Below the pieces are notes generated by a model. The model worked only from the letters and a program-made list of their open reading frames with translations, did no database searches and was not told the origin of the DNA. From contig NZ_JAPELX010000001.1 of the NCBI RefSeq assembly GCF_026343335.1, forward strand, positions 6,758,001-6,822,000: a stretch of DNA of 64,000 nt, given 5' to 3'. Position numbers and translations under genes: made by a program. Below, one piece after another: positions 43,538-52,711 of this stretch; the first letter of the stretch is position 1, and every line of letters starts with the position of its first letter. This DNA comes from Streptomyces sp. NBC_00078. Lineage in GTDB: Bacteria > Actinomycetota > Actinomycetes > Streptomycetales > Streptomycetaceae.

Positions 43538-44776
43538 TCACCGGCCCGCGAACTTCTTGCTCACCGAGTCGTACACGCCCTTGGCCACGGCACCCAGGCG
43601 CGGGCCTGCCAGCCAGCCCGAACTCACCGGGCCGATCGAGGTGTTGGACACGAGCGCCGGCTTGCCGTCCGATCCGGCCGCCACCCAGCCGCCGCCGGAC
43701 GAACCACCGGTCATGGTGCAGCCGATGCGGTACATCGTCGGATCCGAGGCGTTGATCGACAGCCTGCCCGGCTTGTCGGTGCACTGGTACAGCTTCTGGC
43801 CGTCGAACGGCGCGGCGGCCGGATAACCGGTCGCGGTGATCCCGGCGACCTTCGGCACGGCCGGGGCGTTGAAGTCGACAGGCAGCGCCGCACCGACCGT
43901 CTCCTCCAGCGACTTGCCGTTCCCACCCTTCTCCGGCGTCACATGGATGACGGAGTAGTCGTACGAGGCACCGTTGCCGCCCGTCTCGCCACCCTGCTCG
44001 ATCCACTGGGCCGAGGTCTGCGCCCAGTCGCCCCACCAGACGCCGTACGGAGCGGCCTCCTCCTTGGTGGCGTTCTGCAACTGGCCGGCCGTCTTGCCCG
44101 AGTCGTTGTACGACGGCACGAACGCGATGTTGCGGAACCAGCCGCCCTTCTTGCCGGCGTGCACGCAGTGGCCCGCTGTCCAGACGAGGTTCGACTTGCC
44201 GGGGTGGGCCGGGTCCTCCACGACCGTCGCAGAGCAGACCATCGTGCCTTCGGGGGAGTCGAAGAAGACCTTGCCGGCGGTCGCCGCGTTGGCGTGATAC
44301 GTAGGCGCCACGGCCTTCGCGTCCACCGGCGCCGGCGTCGGGTCGGTCACGCCCTGGTCACCGGAGAGGTCGTTGTCGTCGACGCCCTTGTCCGGGTCGT
44401 CGGCGTCCCGCATCCGCTTCGGGTTCCACAGGCCCTTGATGATCGGGTTGACGAAGTCGTCGGCCTCGCGCAGCCAGTCGTCCTTGTCCCAGTTCTTCCA
44501 GGCCCCGTGCTTCCACTTGTCGATGTCGATCCCGTGCTCTTTGAGCTTGTTCCTGAGGTCGTCCGGGATCTTGATCTTGCCGTCGCCGGAACTCGCCCCG
44601 TCGGTGGCGGAGGCGGAGGCTGACGCCTGGCCGTCGGCCTTGGTGTCGCCCGAGTTGCAGGCGGTGGCGGTGAGCGCCAGCGCCGACGCGAGGGCAACGG
44701 CGGCGAGAACGGGGGAGACTTTGCCGCGGGCACCCCTTCCCCGGCGAACGGTGATCAACGGCCGTATGGATCGCAT
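43538..44776 (-). CDS. Lipoprotein trypsin-like serine protease, paralogue 2
   Basis: 412 aa with the same layout as its downstream paralogue: signal peptide with lipobox TATAC, a Ser/Ala/Asp linker, a Trp-rich pro-region (IDIDKWKHGAWKNWDKDDW), then the protease triad His (VWTAGHCVHAG), Asp (ASYDYSVIHV) and Ser (GGSSGGGW). The two genes are separated by 177 bp with no obvious terminator, and arose by tandem duplication. The pro-region is conserved as strongly as the protease, suggesting a shared inhibitory or targeting role. Confidence 0.9.
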   Translation of the reverse strand: MRSIRPLITVRRGRGARGKVSPVLAAVALASALALTATACNSGDTKADGQASASASATDGASSGDGKIKIPDDLRNKLKEHGIDIDKWKHGAWKNWDKDDWLREADDFVNPIIKGLWNPKRMRDADDPDKGVDDNDLSGDQGVTDPTPAPVDAKAVAPTYHANAATAGKVFFDSPEGTMVCSATVVEDPAHPGKSNLVWTAGHCVHAGKKGGWFRNIAFVPSYNDSGKTAGQLQNATKEEAAPYGVWWGDWAQTSAQWIEQGGETGGNGASYDYSVIHVTPEKGGNGKSLEETVGAALPVDFNAPAVPKVAGITATGYPAAAPFDGQKLYQCTDKPGRLSINASDPTMYRIGCTMTGGSSGGGWVAAGSDGKPALVSNTSIGPVSSGWLAGPRLGAVAKGVYDSVSKKFAGR

Positions 44777-45117
44777 GCTCTGACTCCCCCTGGGGTGAAC
44801 TGAAACAACTGGGCGCTACCGCCGTGATCCCGCGCCCGGCGCAGGTGATCTCACGCGAACGCTGATCTCACGGCTCCTTGGAACGGCCTCACACACTATG
44901 CGCTCGCTGTGGGGGACTTCCCACGGAACGGCAACGGTTCCGTCACGGCAAGGATCTTGAAGCAACCCGTAACCCCGTGAGCCATCGGCGGTTGGTAGCG
45001 GTGGGGGTTCTGCTGTCCGTGTGCGGTCCCCTGGTGGGAGGACAGGGAGTCGTGGCCGAGTCTGCTTGCGGCGGGAGTACGCCCGAGGGATCTCCTGGGC
45101 GGCATGGTGTAGGTGCG
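44777..45117. other. Intergenic region between protease and siderophore genes
   Basis: 341 bp without a supported gene. The frame of the downstream aminotransferase is open through much of it but shows no homology-like sequence. GATCTCACG is present twice (near 44848 and 44864). No 19-bp iron box of the DmdR/IdeR type (TTAGGTTAGGCT-like) is visible upstream of the aminotransferase. Confidence 0.4.
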
Positions 45118-46662
45118 GTGTCCGCGACGGCGCGGGGCGTGCACGAGGGGATCCTCCGGCGCCAGTCGGCGCGCGAATCGGCGGCGCGCACCTATGCGCG
45201 CGCCCTGCCGATCGTGCCCGTGCGGGCCCGGGGACTGACCATCGAGGGTGCCGACGGCCGCCGCTACCTCGACTGCCTCTCCGGCGCCGGAACGCTCGCC
45301 CTCGGCCACAATCACCCCGTCGTGCTGGAGGCCATCCGGAAGGTCCTCGACTCGGGTGCCCCGCTGCACGTCCTCGACCTGGCGACACCCGTCAAGGACG
45401 CCTTCGTCACCGAGCTGTTCCGCACCCTGCCGTCCGGACTCGCCGACCACGCGCGCGTGCAGTTCTGCGGACCGGCGGGAACCGACGCCGTGGAGGCCGC
45501 GCTCAAGCTGGTCCGCACCGCGACCGGCCGCGCCGGAATCATGGCCTTCACCGGCGCCTACCACGGCATGACCGCCGGAGCGCTCGAAGCATCCGGGGAC
45601 GCCTCACACACGCGGGTCGCGCGCCTGCCCTATCCGCAGGACTACCGCTGCCCGTTCGGCATCGGCGGCCCACAGGGCGCCGAACTCGCGGCCCGCTGGA
45701 CCGAGTCCGTCCTCGACGACCCCAAGTCCGGTGTACCGCACCCCGCCGGCATGATCCTCGAACCCGTCCAGGGGGAGGGCGGGGTGATTCCCGCGCCGGA
45801 CGCGTGGATGCGGCGCATGCGGGAGATCACGGCGGCCCGCTCCATCCCGCTGATCGCCGACGAAGTCCAGACGGGAGTCGGACGTACGGGCGCCTTCTGG
45901 GCGGTGGAGCACAGCGGCATCACCCCCGACGTGATGGTGCTCTCCAAGGCCATCGGCGGCAGCCTTCCCCTTGCCGTGGTGGTCTACCGCGAGGACCTCG
46001 ACGTCTGGGAACCCGGCACCCACGCAGGCACCTTCCGCGGCAACCAACTCGCCATGGCCGCAGGTACGGCCACCCTGACCTACGTCCGCGAAAACCGCCT
46101 GGCCGAACGAGCGGCGACCCTCGGATCTCACCTGCTGAACCAACTCGCGACTCTGGCCGGGGAGTTCCCGTGCATCGGAGAAGTGCGAGGGCGGGGGCTG
46201 ATGATCGGGGTGGAGTTCGTGGGTGGTGAGGCGGGTGGTGGGGGCTTTGGTGGCAAGGAGGCCGGTCACGGGGGCTTTGGTTGCGGGGAGCCCGGATGGA
46301 GGGGGCTGAGTGGTACGGGATCCAGTGATGGGGCCGATGTGCCGTCACCCGAGCCGGTTGGGGTTCTTGACGGCGGGGTGACTGAGGCAGCGATGCGAGG
46401 TCCCGGCGCGGACGGCCCGCGCCCCGCTGCTCCCGAACTCGCCGCCGCCGTCCAACGGGAGTGCCTGCGACGTGGCCTGATCGTCGAGTTGGGTGGCCGA
46501 CATGCGAGCGTCGTGCGGCTGCTCCCACCACTGACGATCAGCGACGAACAGGCAGCAGCGGTACTCGACCGACTGGCCGACGCGGTGGAGACGGCAGCCC
46601 GCGAGTTCGGGAGCGGTCGGGCAAGGGCCGGTACGACCACTCACGCAGCCACGCGCTTATAG
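45118..46662 (+). CDS. Class III aminotransferase, probable diaminobutyrate--2-oxoglutarate aminotransferase of a siderophore pathway
   Basis: 514 aa from the GTG at 45118. It is a PLP fold-type I enzyme: GAGTLALGHNHPVV, the phosphate-binding GPAGTDAVEAALK, the cofactor Asp in IPLIADEVQTGVGRTG and the PLP Lys in VLSKAIGGSLP. It resembles aminotransferases that make 2,4-diaminobutyrate for siderophores or ectoine. Next to an IucA/IucC synthetase and an acyltransferase, a siderophore role is likely. A Gly-rich insertion of about 70 residues (DNA about 46222-46435) interrupts the C-terminal domain and is unusual. The exact start is uncertain because the frame is open upstream to 44878. Confidence 0.82.
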   Translation: MSATARGVHEGILRRQSARESAARTYARALPIVPVRARGLTIEGADGRRYLDCLSGAGTLALGHNHPVVLEAIRKVLDSGAPLHVLDLATPVKDAFVTELFRTLPSGLADHARVQFCGPAGTDAVEAALKLVRTATGRAGIMAFTGAYHGMTAGALEASGDASHTRVARLPYPQDYRCPFGIGGPQGAELAARWTESVLDDPKSGVPHPAGMILEPVQGEGGVIPAPDAWMRRMREITAARSIPLIADEVQTGVGRTGAFWAVEHSGITPDVMVLSKAIGGSLPLAVVVYREDLDVWEPGTHAGTFRGNQLAMAAGTATLTYVRENRLAERAATLGSHLLNQLATLAGEFPCIGEVRGRGLMIGVEFVGGEAGGGGFGGKEAGHGGFGCGEPGWRGLSGTGSSDGADVPSPEPVGVLDGGVTEAAMRGPGADGPRPAAPELAAAVQRECLRRGLIVELGGRHASVVRLLPPLTISDEQAAAVLDRLADAVETAAREFGSGRARAGTTTHAATRL

Positions 46663-46774
46663 GCCCTCTCGACAGCAACCTCTGTGTCCTCACCCTCACT
46701 TGGCCCACAGCCCGTACGACGAAGGCCCGCCTGCCACCGCACGGGCCAGAACCACCCACGAGGATCACCTTGAT

Positions 46775-46809
46775 TCCCACCCCCACCCCCACCCCCACCC
46801 CCACCCCCG
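46775..46809. repeat. CCCCCA hexanucleotide microsatellite
   Basis: Five or so head-to-tail CCCCCA units form a simple tract between the aminotransferase stop and the siderophore synthetase start. If translated it would encode (Pro-Thr)n. It lies upstream of the start I prefer for the synthetase. Confidence 0.75.
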
Positions 46810-46922
46810 CATCCGGCGCCGGCTCTCCCACGCTCGACGGAGGTCCCGACGTCGCATCTCCCTCCCATGAGATGAGATCCGACCCGGCGATGCCACCGGT
46901 GCCTTGTCGGGAGGGATGGGTC

Positions 46923-49106
46923 GTGGAGCAGGCGCAGGCGCAGGCGCAGGAGATGGAGCGGGTGCAGGGGCGGGAGCAGGAGAGAGTCCCGGAGCAGCGG
47001 AAAGCCCCTGTCGCCGAGTTCCCTCGCCGGGTCCGCGCTGACCTCCTGGAGCACTCCGACCCGGGCACCGCGGCCGAGGTAGCGGCCGTCGAGAACCTGC
47101 TGCGCTGCTGGGTGCGCGAATCCGGCATCCAGGCCCCCGACGACGGCACACTTCGTATCCCCCTGCGAGCCAGTGGCACTGCCCTATGCGCCCCGGTCCA
47201 CTACTGGTCCCCGACGGGATGGCACCGCTTCGGTCTCCCGTCCCTCGCCGACGCCCCCGAACAATCCCCGCCGGCCGACGCGGTCACAGTCGCCGCACTA
47301 CTCGCCAGGGAGACGCCCGAACGCGGGTACGACACGCCGGCCCAATCCGTGGCTCCGGGGGCTGCAACTGGGCTTGGGGGGTTGCCCCTTGCCTCCTCGG
47401 GTTCTGTGACGGTCACCGGATCAACGGCTCCTGCGCCAGTTTCCGCGCCCATGACCAGCACGCCGCCGGCTCCGGGTGCGGAGCCCGCGAAGACAACCGG
47501 CACGCCATGGGCGCTCGCCCCGGGACCTGCGGCGACGACCGGCGCCCCATTCCCTCGTGCCTCCATGTCCGCCCCGCCGGCTCGTCCCCCATCGGCTGCC
47601 GGCCCCACATTCACCCCCACGCCCGACCTCGTCGTCCGCGTCGCCGACTCCCTCCGTCGCACCGCCACCTTCATCCACGAGCGTCGCCAGTGCCCTTCCG
47701 ACGGTCCCGACCTCTTCCTCGCGGCCGAGCAGGCGCTCCTGCTCGGGCATCCACTGCACCCGACTCCGAAGAGCCGCGAAGGTCTCTCCCAAGCCGAAGC
47801 GTGCCTGTACTCACCGGAGTTGCGCGGCTCCTTCCCCCTCCACTGGCTCGCGGTCACTCCTTCCTTGCTCGCCACGGACTCCTCCTGGACGGAGCGCGGT
47901 CGCCGTGTTCCCGCGCCACAGCTCATGGCAAGGCTCTCCGAAACTGAGCCGGCCCGGCCCGATGGCTACGCCCTCCTGCCACTGCACCCCTGGCAACTAC
48001 GCGAGGCCTGCCAACGTCCAGAGATCACGGCCCTGTTCGACGCCGGACTCCTGCGCGACCTCGGCACGCTTGGTTCCCCATGGCACCCCACTTCCTCCGT
48101 ACGCACCGTCTATCGGTCCGGCTCCCCAGCCATGCTCAAGCTGTCGTTGGGCCTGCAGATCACCAACTCCCGCCGCGAGAACCTCCGCAAGGAACTGCAT
48201 CGCGGCGTCGAGGTCCACCGCCTACTGCGCAGCGGACTGTCCGGGCAGTGGCGGGCCGCCCACCCGCAGTTCGACATCGTCCGCGACCCGGCCTGGCTGG
48301 CGGTCGACACACCCGAGGGCAACCCCGTACCCGGACTCGACGTGATGATCCGGCACAACCCGTTCAGCCCGTCGGACGACGTCTCCTGCGTGGCAGGGCT
48401 CGTCTCGCCCCGGCCTCAGGCACAAACAGGCAACAGCAGCCCGGCGGGCATGGCGCGCCACCATCCGAAGCCGGAGTCGCAGCCCCTGTACTCACGACTG
48501 GCCACGGTCGTCACGCACCTTGCCGGCCGAACCGGTCGCCCTCGTGAGGTCGTTGCCACCGAGTGGTTCATGCGCTATCTGCAACAGGTCGTCCGGCCCG
48601 TGCTGTGGCTGGACGCGGAGGCAGGGATCGCCCTGGAAGCCCACCAGCAGAACACGCTGGTCCTGCTGGACGCCGACGGCTGGCCCGCGGGCGGCCGCTA
48701 CCGCGACAACCAGGGCTACTACTTCCGCGAGTCCAGGCGCGCGGAACTCTCCGAGCGACTGCCCGGTATCGGTGAGCGCAGCGACACCTTCGTGTCCGAC
48801 GAGGTCACCGACGAGCGTTTCGCCTACTACCTGGCGATCAACAACGTGCTCGGCCTCATCGGTGCCTTCGGTTCCCAGCGTCTCGCCGACGAACGGCTGC
48901 TGCTCGCAGCCTTCCGCCGTTTCCTCAGCGACGTCGCCTCCGGACCCGCCCGGTTGCACACCTCACTCCCAGCCCACCTGCTGGACTCACCGGTCCTGCG
49001 CTGCAAGGCCAATCTGCTGACCCGGCTGCACGGCCTCGACGAACTCGTCGGCCCGGTCGACACCCAGTCCGTCTACGTCACCATCGCCAATCCCCTCCAC
49101 TCCTGA
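46923..49106 (+). CDS. IucA/IucC family NIS siderophore synthetase
   Basis: About 727 aa from the GTG at 46923, which has GGGAGGG 7 nt upstream; TTG 46770 or ATG 46872 in the same frame are alternatives. NIS synthetases use ATP to condense carboxylates such as citrate with amines or alcohols. Family landmarks are visible: LLPLHPWQL, SSVRTVYRSGSPAMLKLSLGLQITNS, RGVEVHRLL, the LEAHQQNTLVLLDADG segment and GGRYRDNQGYYF. The N-terminus carries Gln-Ala repeats. An insertion of ~70 Pro/Ala/Thr residues (DNA about 47410-47620) makes it longer than typical members. The neighbouring aminotransferase and acyltransferase genes support a siderophore pathway. Confidence 0.87.
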   Translation: MEQAQAQAQEMERVQGREQERVPEQRKAPVAEFPRRVRADLLEHSDPGTAAEVAAVENLLRCWVRESGIQAPDDGTLRIPLRASGTALCAPVHYWSPTGWHRFGLPSLADAPEQSPPADAVTVAALLARETPERGYDTPAQSVAPGAATGLGGLPLASSGSVTVTGSTAPAPVSAPMTSTPPAPGAEPAKTTGTPWALAPGPAATTGAPFPRASMSAPPARPPSAAGPTFTPTPDLVVRVADSLRRTATFIHERRQCPSDGPDLFLAAEQALLLGHPLHPTPKSREGLSQAEACLYSPELRGSFPLHWLAVTPSLLATDSSWTERGRRVPAPQLMARLSETEPARPDGYALLPLHPWQLREACQRPEITALFDAGLLRDLGTLGSPWHPTSSVRTVYRSGSPAMLKLSLGLQITNSRRENLRKELHRGVEVHRLLRSGLSGQWRAAHPQFDIVRDPAWLAVDTPEGNPVPGLDVMIRHNPFSPSDDVSCVAGLVSPRPQAQTGNSSPAGMARHHPKPESQPLYSRLATVVTHLAGRTGRPREVVATEWFMRYLQQVVRPVLWLDAEAGIALEAHQQNTLVLLDADGWPAGGRYRDNQGYYFRESRRAELSERLPGIGERSDTFVSDEVTDERFAYYLAINNVLGLIGAFGSQRLADERLLLAAFRRFLSDVASGPARLHTSLPAHLLDSPVLRCKANLLTRLHGLDELVGPVDTQSVYVTIANPLHS

Positions 49107-49194
49107 CAGCCGATGCCGACACCGCCGATCATCATCAACTCCCTTCCGTACCTGAGGAACATGCCCCACCTCACATTCTGAGAGGAGCGTCGCC

Positions 49195-50007
49195 GTGCCT
49201 CCCACCGACGCCAGCGCACACGCAGTCACCGCCCCCAGCACCGACACGGGCGCGGATACGAGCCCCCGTACGGCTGACGGCAGTACCGGCCCGGGCACGG
49301 ACAGCGAGGACACGCTGGATCTGCGTCTGCCGGACGAGCTGGTTGCGCTCTTCGCAGCGGAGGCCGACTCAGGCGAGGCACGGAGTCGGCACGAAGCGAT
49401 GACTTCGCCCGTCCCTTCGGTCACCGTGGCCGTCGACGACCTCCTCGACCGTGTCGCCGGCTGGGGGCCGGTCGTCACTCCCGTGGGTATGTTCCACCTA
49501 GTCCCCGTGCGAGTAGAGCGGGACCTGCCGCTGATCAGCCGCTGGATGAACGACCCCGCCGTAGCGGAGTTCTGGGACCTGTCCGGCCCACAGACCGTGA
49601 CCGAGAGCCACCTGCAGGCCCAGCTATCCGGTGACGGGCGGAGCGTGCCCTGCCTCGGAGTGCTGGAGGGCACACCTATGAGCTACTGGGAGATCTACCG
49701 GGCAGATCTCGACCCACTGGCCCGCCACTATCCCGCTCGACCTCATGACACCGGAATCCACCTCCTCATCGGCGGCGTCGCCGACCGTGGCCGAAAGCTC
49801 GGCAGCACCCTGCTCAGATCCGTGGCCGACCTCGCGCTCGACAAGCGGCCTGCCTGCCCACGCGTCATCGCGGAACCCGACCTTCGCAACACCCCCTCCA
49901 TCGCAGCCTTTCTGAGCGCCGGCTTCCGGTTCTCCGCCGAGGTCGACCTGCCCGCCAAACGGGCCGCCTTCATGGTCCGAGACCGGTCCTTGCGTAATCT
50001 GCTATGA
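49195..50007 (+). CDS. GNAT acyltransferase of the siderophore type (IucB/RhbD-like)
   Basis: 270 aa with a GTG start after GAGAGGAG. The first ~100 residues are Ser/Thr/Asp-rich. The GNAT domain follows: FHLVPVRVERDLPLISRWMND, the AEFWDLSGP segment typical of siderophore acetyltransferases, YWEIYRADLDPLARHYPA and the acyl-CoA region LIGGVADRGRKLGSTLL. It would acylate an amine or hydroxylamine of the siderophore precursor. It is the third gene of the cluster; the hydroxylase and decarboxylase found in rhizobactin-type clusters are not in this window. Confidence 0.83.
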   Translation: MPPTDASAHAVTAPSTDTGADTSPRTADGSTGPGTDSEDTLDLRLPDELVALFAAEADSGEARSRHEAMTSPVPSVTVAVDDLLDRVAGWGPVVTPVGMFHLVPVRVERDLPLISRWMNDPAVAEFWDLSGPQTVTESHLQAQLSGDGRSVPCLGVLEGTPMSYWEIYRADLDPLARHYPARPHDTGIHLLIGGVADRGRKLGSTLLRSVADLALDKRPACPRVIAEPDLRNTPSIAAFLSAGFRFSAEVDLPAKRAAFMVRDRSLRNLL

Positions 50008-50461
50008 CGCCGTGCCACAGCGTCGTCACTCTTGGTACACCGCTCAGCCCGATCCGGTTCCCATCACCGTCGAGCCGATCTCCGACCGCGTCGATCGCAG
50101 CCGATCGCCCACCCCGTCGATCGCTCACCGAGCGGATCACTCCCGAGCGGATCGCTCAGGCGCCGTGGCGGCCTTCCCCGCGCCCAGCCGCTCTCTCGCA
50201 CCCGTCCGACCCGCCCAAACCTGGCCCGACCCGCTCTGCCCTGCCCCGGCCCGCCCAGGCCCGCCCAGATCTGGCCCGGCCCACGGCTCCACCACGCTTC
50301 ATCCCGCACCCCGCCATCCGCCCCGACCGCCCCCGGCGGTCCGCCCCACCTTCCCAGGCAATCCTCCCGACCTCACCTGAGGAGTACTCGGTCTTGATCC
50401 GGCCCCTCGCCCCCGCTTTGATCACCCGTTTGTCAGTGCCGGGTCGTAGGGTGGTCGCGCT
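50008..50461. other. GC-rich spacer with a tandem repeat, no gene seen
   Basis: 454 bp between the acyltransferase and dinG. It contains a 15-bp tandem repeat (CCGAGCGGATCACTC at 50128-50142 and CCGAGCGGATCGCTC at 50143-50157), scattered GATCGC motifs and a run of CCCGGCCCGCCCAG-like imperfect repeats near 50230-50285. The open frames here are Pro/Arg-rich composition artefacts. Confidence 0.4.
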
Positions 50462-52438
50462 ATGACGAAGCCCTCACTCCCCGAACTCCTGCATGCTGCC
50501 GTCACTGCCGTTGGCGGTACGGAGCGCCCCGGCCAGGTGACTATGGCCGAAGCCGTCGCGGAAGCGATCGACGACGGTTCCCATCTGCTGGTCCAGGCCG
50601 GCACCGGCACCGGAAAGTCGCTGGGCTACCTCGTGCCCGCGCTTGCGCACGGGGAGCGCGTCGTCGTGGCGACGGCCACTCTCGCCCTGCAGCGCCAGCT
50701 CGCCGAGCGGGACCTGCCGCGCACCGTCGAGGCACTGCACCCCTTGCTGCGCCGCCGCCCGGAGTTCGCGATGCTGAAGGGCAGATCGAACTACCTCTGC
50801 CTGCACCGTCTCCACGAGGGCGTCCCGCAGGACGAGGAGGAGGGACTCTTCGACCAGTTCGAGGCGGCCGCGCCCACCAGCAAGCTGGGTCAGGACCTGC
50901 TGCGGCTGCGCGAATGGTCCGACGAGACCGAGACCGGGGACCGCGACAACCTCACGCCCGGAGTGTCCGACCGGGCCTGGGCGCAGGTGTCGGTCTCCTC
51001 CCGGGAGTGTCTGGGTGCAACGAAGTGCGCATACGGCGCCGAGTGCTTCGCCGAGATGGCCCGTGAGCGTGCCAAGCTCGCAGAGGTTGTCGTCACCAAC
51101 CACGCACTGCTCGCGATCGACGCCATCGAGGGCGCCCCGGTCCTGCCGCAGCACGAGGTACTGATCGTCGACGAGGCACACGAGCTGGTCTCCCGTGTCA
51201 CCGGAGTGGCCACGGGCGAACTCACGCCCGGCCAGGTCAACCGAGCGGTGCGCCGCGCGGCGAAGCTTGTCAACGAGAAGGCAGCCGACCAGCTCCAGAC
51301 CGCCGCCGAGGGCTTCGAGCGGCTGATGGAGCTGGCTCTGCCGGGCCGTCTGGAGGAGATCCCGGAGGACCTCGGGTACGCGCTCATGGCGCTGCGCGAC
51401 GCCTGCCGAACGGTGATCTCCGGGATCGGCGCGACCCGCGACAAGTCCGTCCAGGACGAGGACGCGGTCCGCAAGCAGGCGCTCGCGTCCGTGGAGTCGG
51501 TGCACGACGTGGCGGAACGGATCACCAACGGCTCCGAGTGGGACGTCGTCTGGTACGAGCGCCACGACCGCTTCGGTGCCTCGCTGCATGTCGCCCCCAT
51601 GTCCGTCTCGGGCCTGCTGCGGGAGAAGCTCTTCGCGGACCGCTCCGTGGTCCTGACCTCAGCAACGCTGAAGCTGGGCGGCGACTTCAACGGCGTCGGC
51701 GCTTCCCTCGGACTCGCTCCTGAAGGCACAGAGGGAGAGGACCTGCCGCAGTGGAAGAGCGCTGACGTCGGCTCGCCCTTCGACTACCCCAAGCAGGGCA
51801 TCCTCTACGTCGCCAAGCATCTGTCGCGCCCCGCGCGGGACAGCGACCGCGCGGACATGCTGGACGAGCTGACGGAGTTGATCCAGGCAGCGGGCGGGCG
51901 CACCCTCGGCCTGTTCTCCTCCATGCGGGCCGCACAGCTCGCCGCCGAGGAACTGCGCTCCAGGATCCCGGAGTTCCCGATCCTCCTCCAGGGCGAGGAG
52001 ACGCTCGGCGAGCTGATCAAGAACTTCGCCGCAGACCCTGAGACCTGCCTGTTCGGCACGCTGTCGCTCTGGCAGGGCGTCGATGTCCCGGGCTCCAGCT
52101 GCCAGCTGGTGGTCATGGACAAGATTCCGTTCCCGCGTCCCGACGACCCTCTGATGAGCGCCCGCCAGAAGGCGGTGGAGGACGCGGGAGGCAACGGCTT
52201 CATGGCGGTCGCAGCCACGCACGCCGCGCTCCTCATGGCCCAGGGCGCCGGGCGCCTCGTACGGGCGTCGGGCGACCGCGGCGTGGTCGCCGTACTGGAC
52301 CAGCGGCTGGCCACCGCCCGCTACGGAAGCTATCTGAAGGCGTCGCTACCGGAGTTCTGGTACACGACGGACCGCGACCAGGTCCGCAAGTCGTTGGCGG
52401 CGATCGACGCGGCGGCGAAGAAGACAGAGGCCGAATGA
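50462..52438 (+). CDS. dinG: DinG/XPD-family ATP-dependent DNA helicase
   Basis: 658 aa. It is an SF2 5'-3' iron-sulfur helicase: Walker A AGTGTGKS (46-53), the DEAH box in LIVDEAHEL, and four cysteines spaced as in the Fe-S domain (NYLC, SRECLGATKC, GAEC). The C-terminal motifs are LTSATL, QGVDVPGSSC and QGAGRLVRASGDRG. DinG-type helicases unwind R-loops and repair intermediates. Although close to lexA, no LexA box is visible upstream. The last codons are part of a degenerate tandem repeat that continues past the stop. Confidence 0.92.
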   Translation: MTKPSLPELLHAAVTAVGGTERPGQVTMAEAVAEAIDDGSHLLVQAGTGTGKSLGYLVPALAHGERVVVATATLALQRQLAERDLPRTVEALHPLLRRRPEFAMLKGRSNYLCLHRLHEGVPQDEEEGLFDQFEAAAPTSKLGQDLLRLREWSDETETGDRDNLTPGVSDRAWAQVSVSSRECLGATKCAYGAECFAEMARERAKLAEVVVTNHALLAIDAIEGAPVLPQHEVLIVDEAHELVSRVTGVATGELTPGQVNRAVRRAAKLVNEKAADQLQTAAEGFERLMELALPGRLEEIPEDLGYALMALRDACRTVISGIGATRDKSVQDEDAVRKQALASVESVHDVAERITNGSEWDVVWYERHDRFGASLHVAPMSVSGLLREKLFADRSVVLTSATLKLGGDFNGVGASLGLAPEGTEGEDLPQWKSADVGSPFDYPKQGILYVAKHLSRPARDSDRADMLDELTELIQAAGGRTLGLFSSMRAAQLAAEELRSRIPEFPILLQGEETLGELIKNFAADPETCLFGTLSLWQGVDVPGSSCQLVVMDKIPFPRPDDPLMSARQKAVEDAGGNGFMAVAATHAALLMAQGAGRLVRASGDRGVVAVLDQRLATARYGSYLKASLPEFWYTTDRDQVRKSLAAIDAAAKKTEAE

Positions 52439-52556
52439 CAGAGGCCGATGCCCGAGGCCGAACGAACGAGACCCGATAACCGAGGTCGAATGATCGAGGC
52501 CCAACGACCGAGGCCAAGTGAACAGACCCCATGACCGAGGCTTAATGATCGGGTCG
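52425..52556. repeat. Degenerate tandem repeat of about 15 bp over the dinG 3' end
   Basis: Units related to GACCGAGGCCGAATGA recur about eight times from the dinG stop codon onward (for example ACAGAGGCCGAATG, GAACGAGACC, ACCGAGGTCGAATGA, ACCGAGGCTTAATGA). They lie in the convergent dinG/lexA space. This may be slippage-derived. No function is evident. Confidence 0.55.
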
Positions 52557-52637
52557 GCCTGTCGCGAGTCGTGGCAGGCCGGCACCGATGCAGAGCCCCC
52601 TGGCGGCAGGGCCCGCCGACGGGGCCCGGACAGCACA

Positions 52638-52671
52638 GGGCCCCGGAACCGGCGCAGGGGTCCCGGGGCCC
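52638..52671. terminator. Terminator between convergent dinG and lexA
   Basis: GGGCCCCGG (52638-52646) and CCGGGGCCC (52663-52671) form a 9-bp perfect GC stem located 40 bp beyond the lexA stop on the minus strand. Confidence 0.6.
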
Positions 52672-52711
52672 GGTCAGAAGGCGGTTCCGCACGAACCGCC
52701 CGCCGCAGCCG

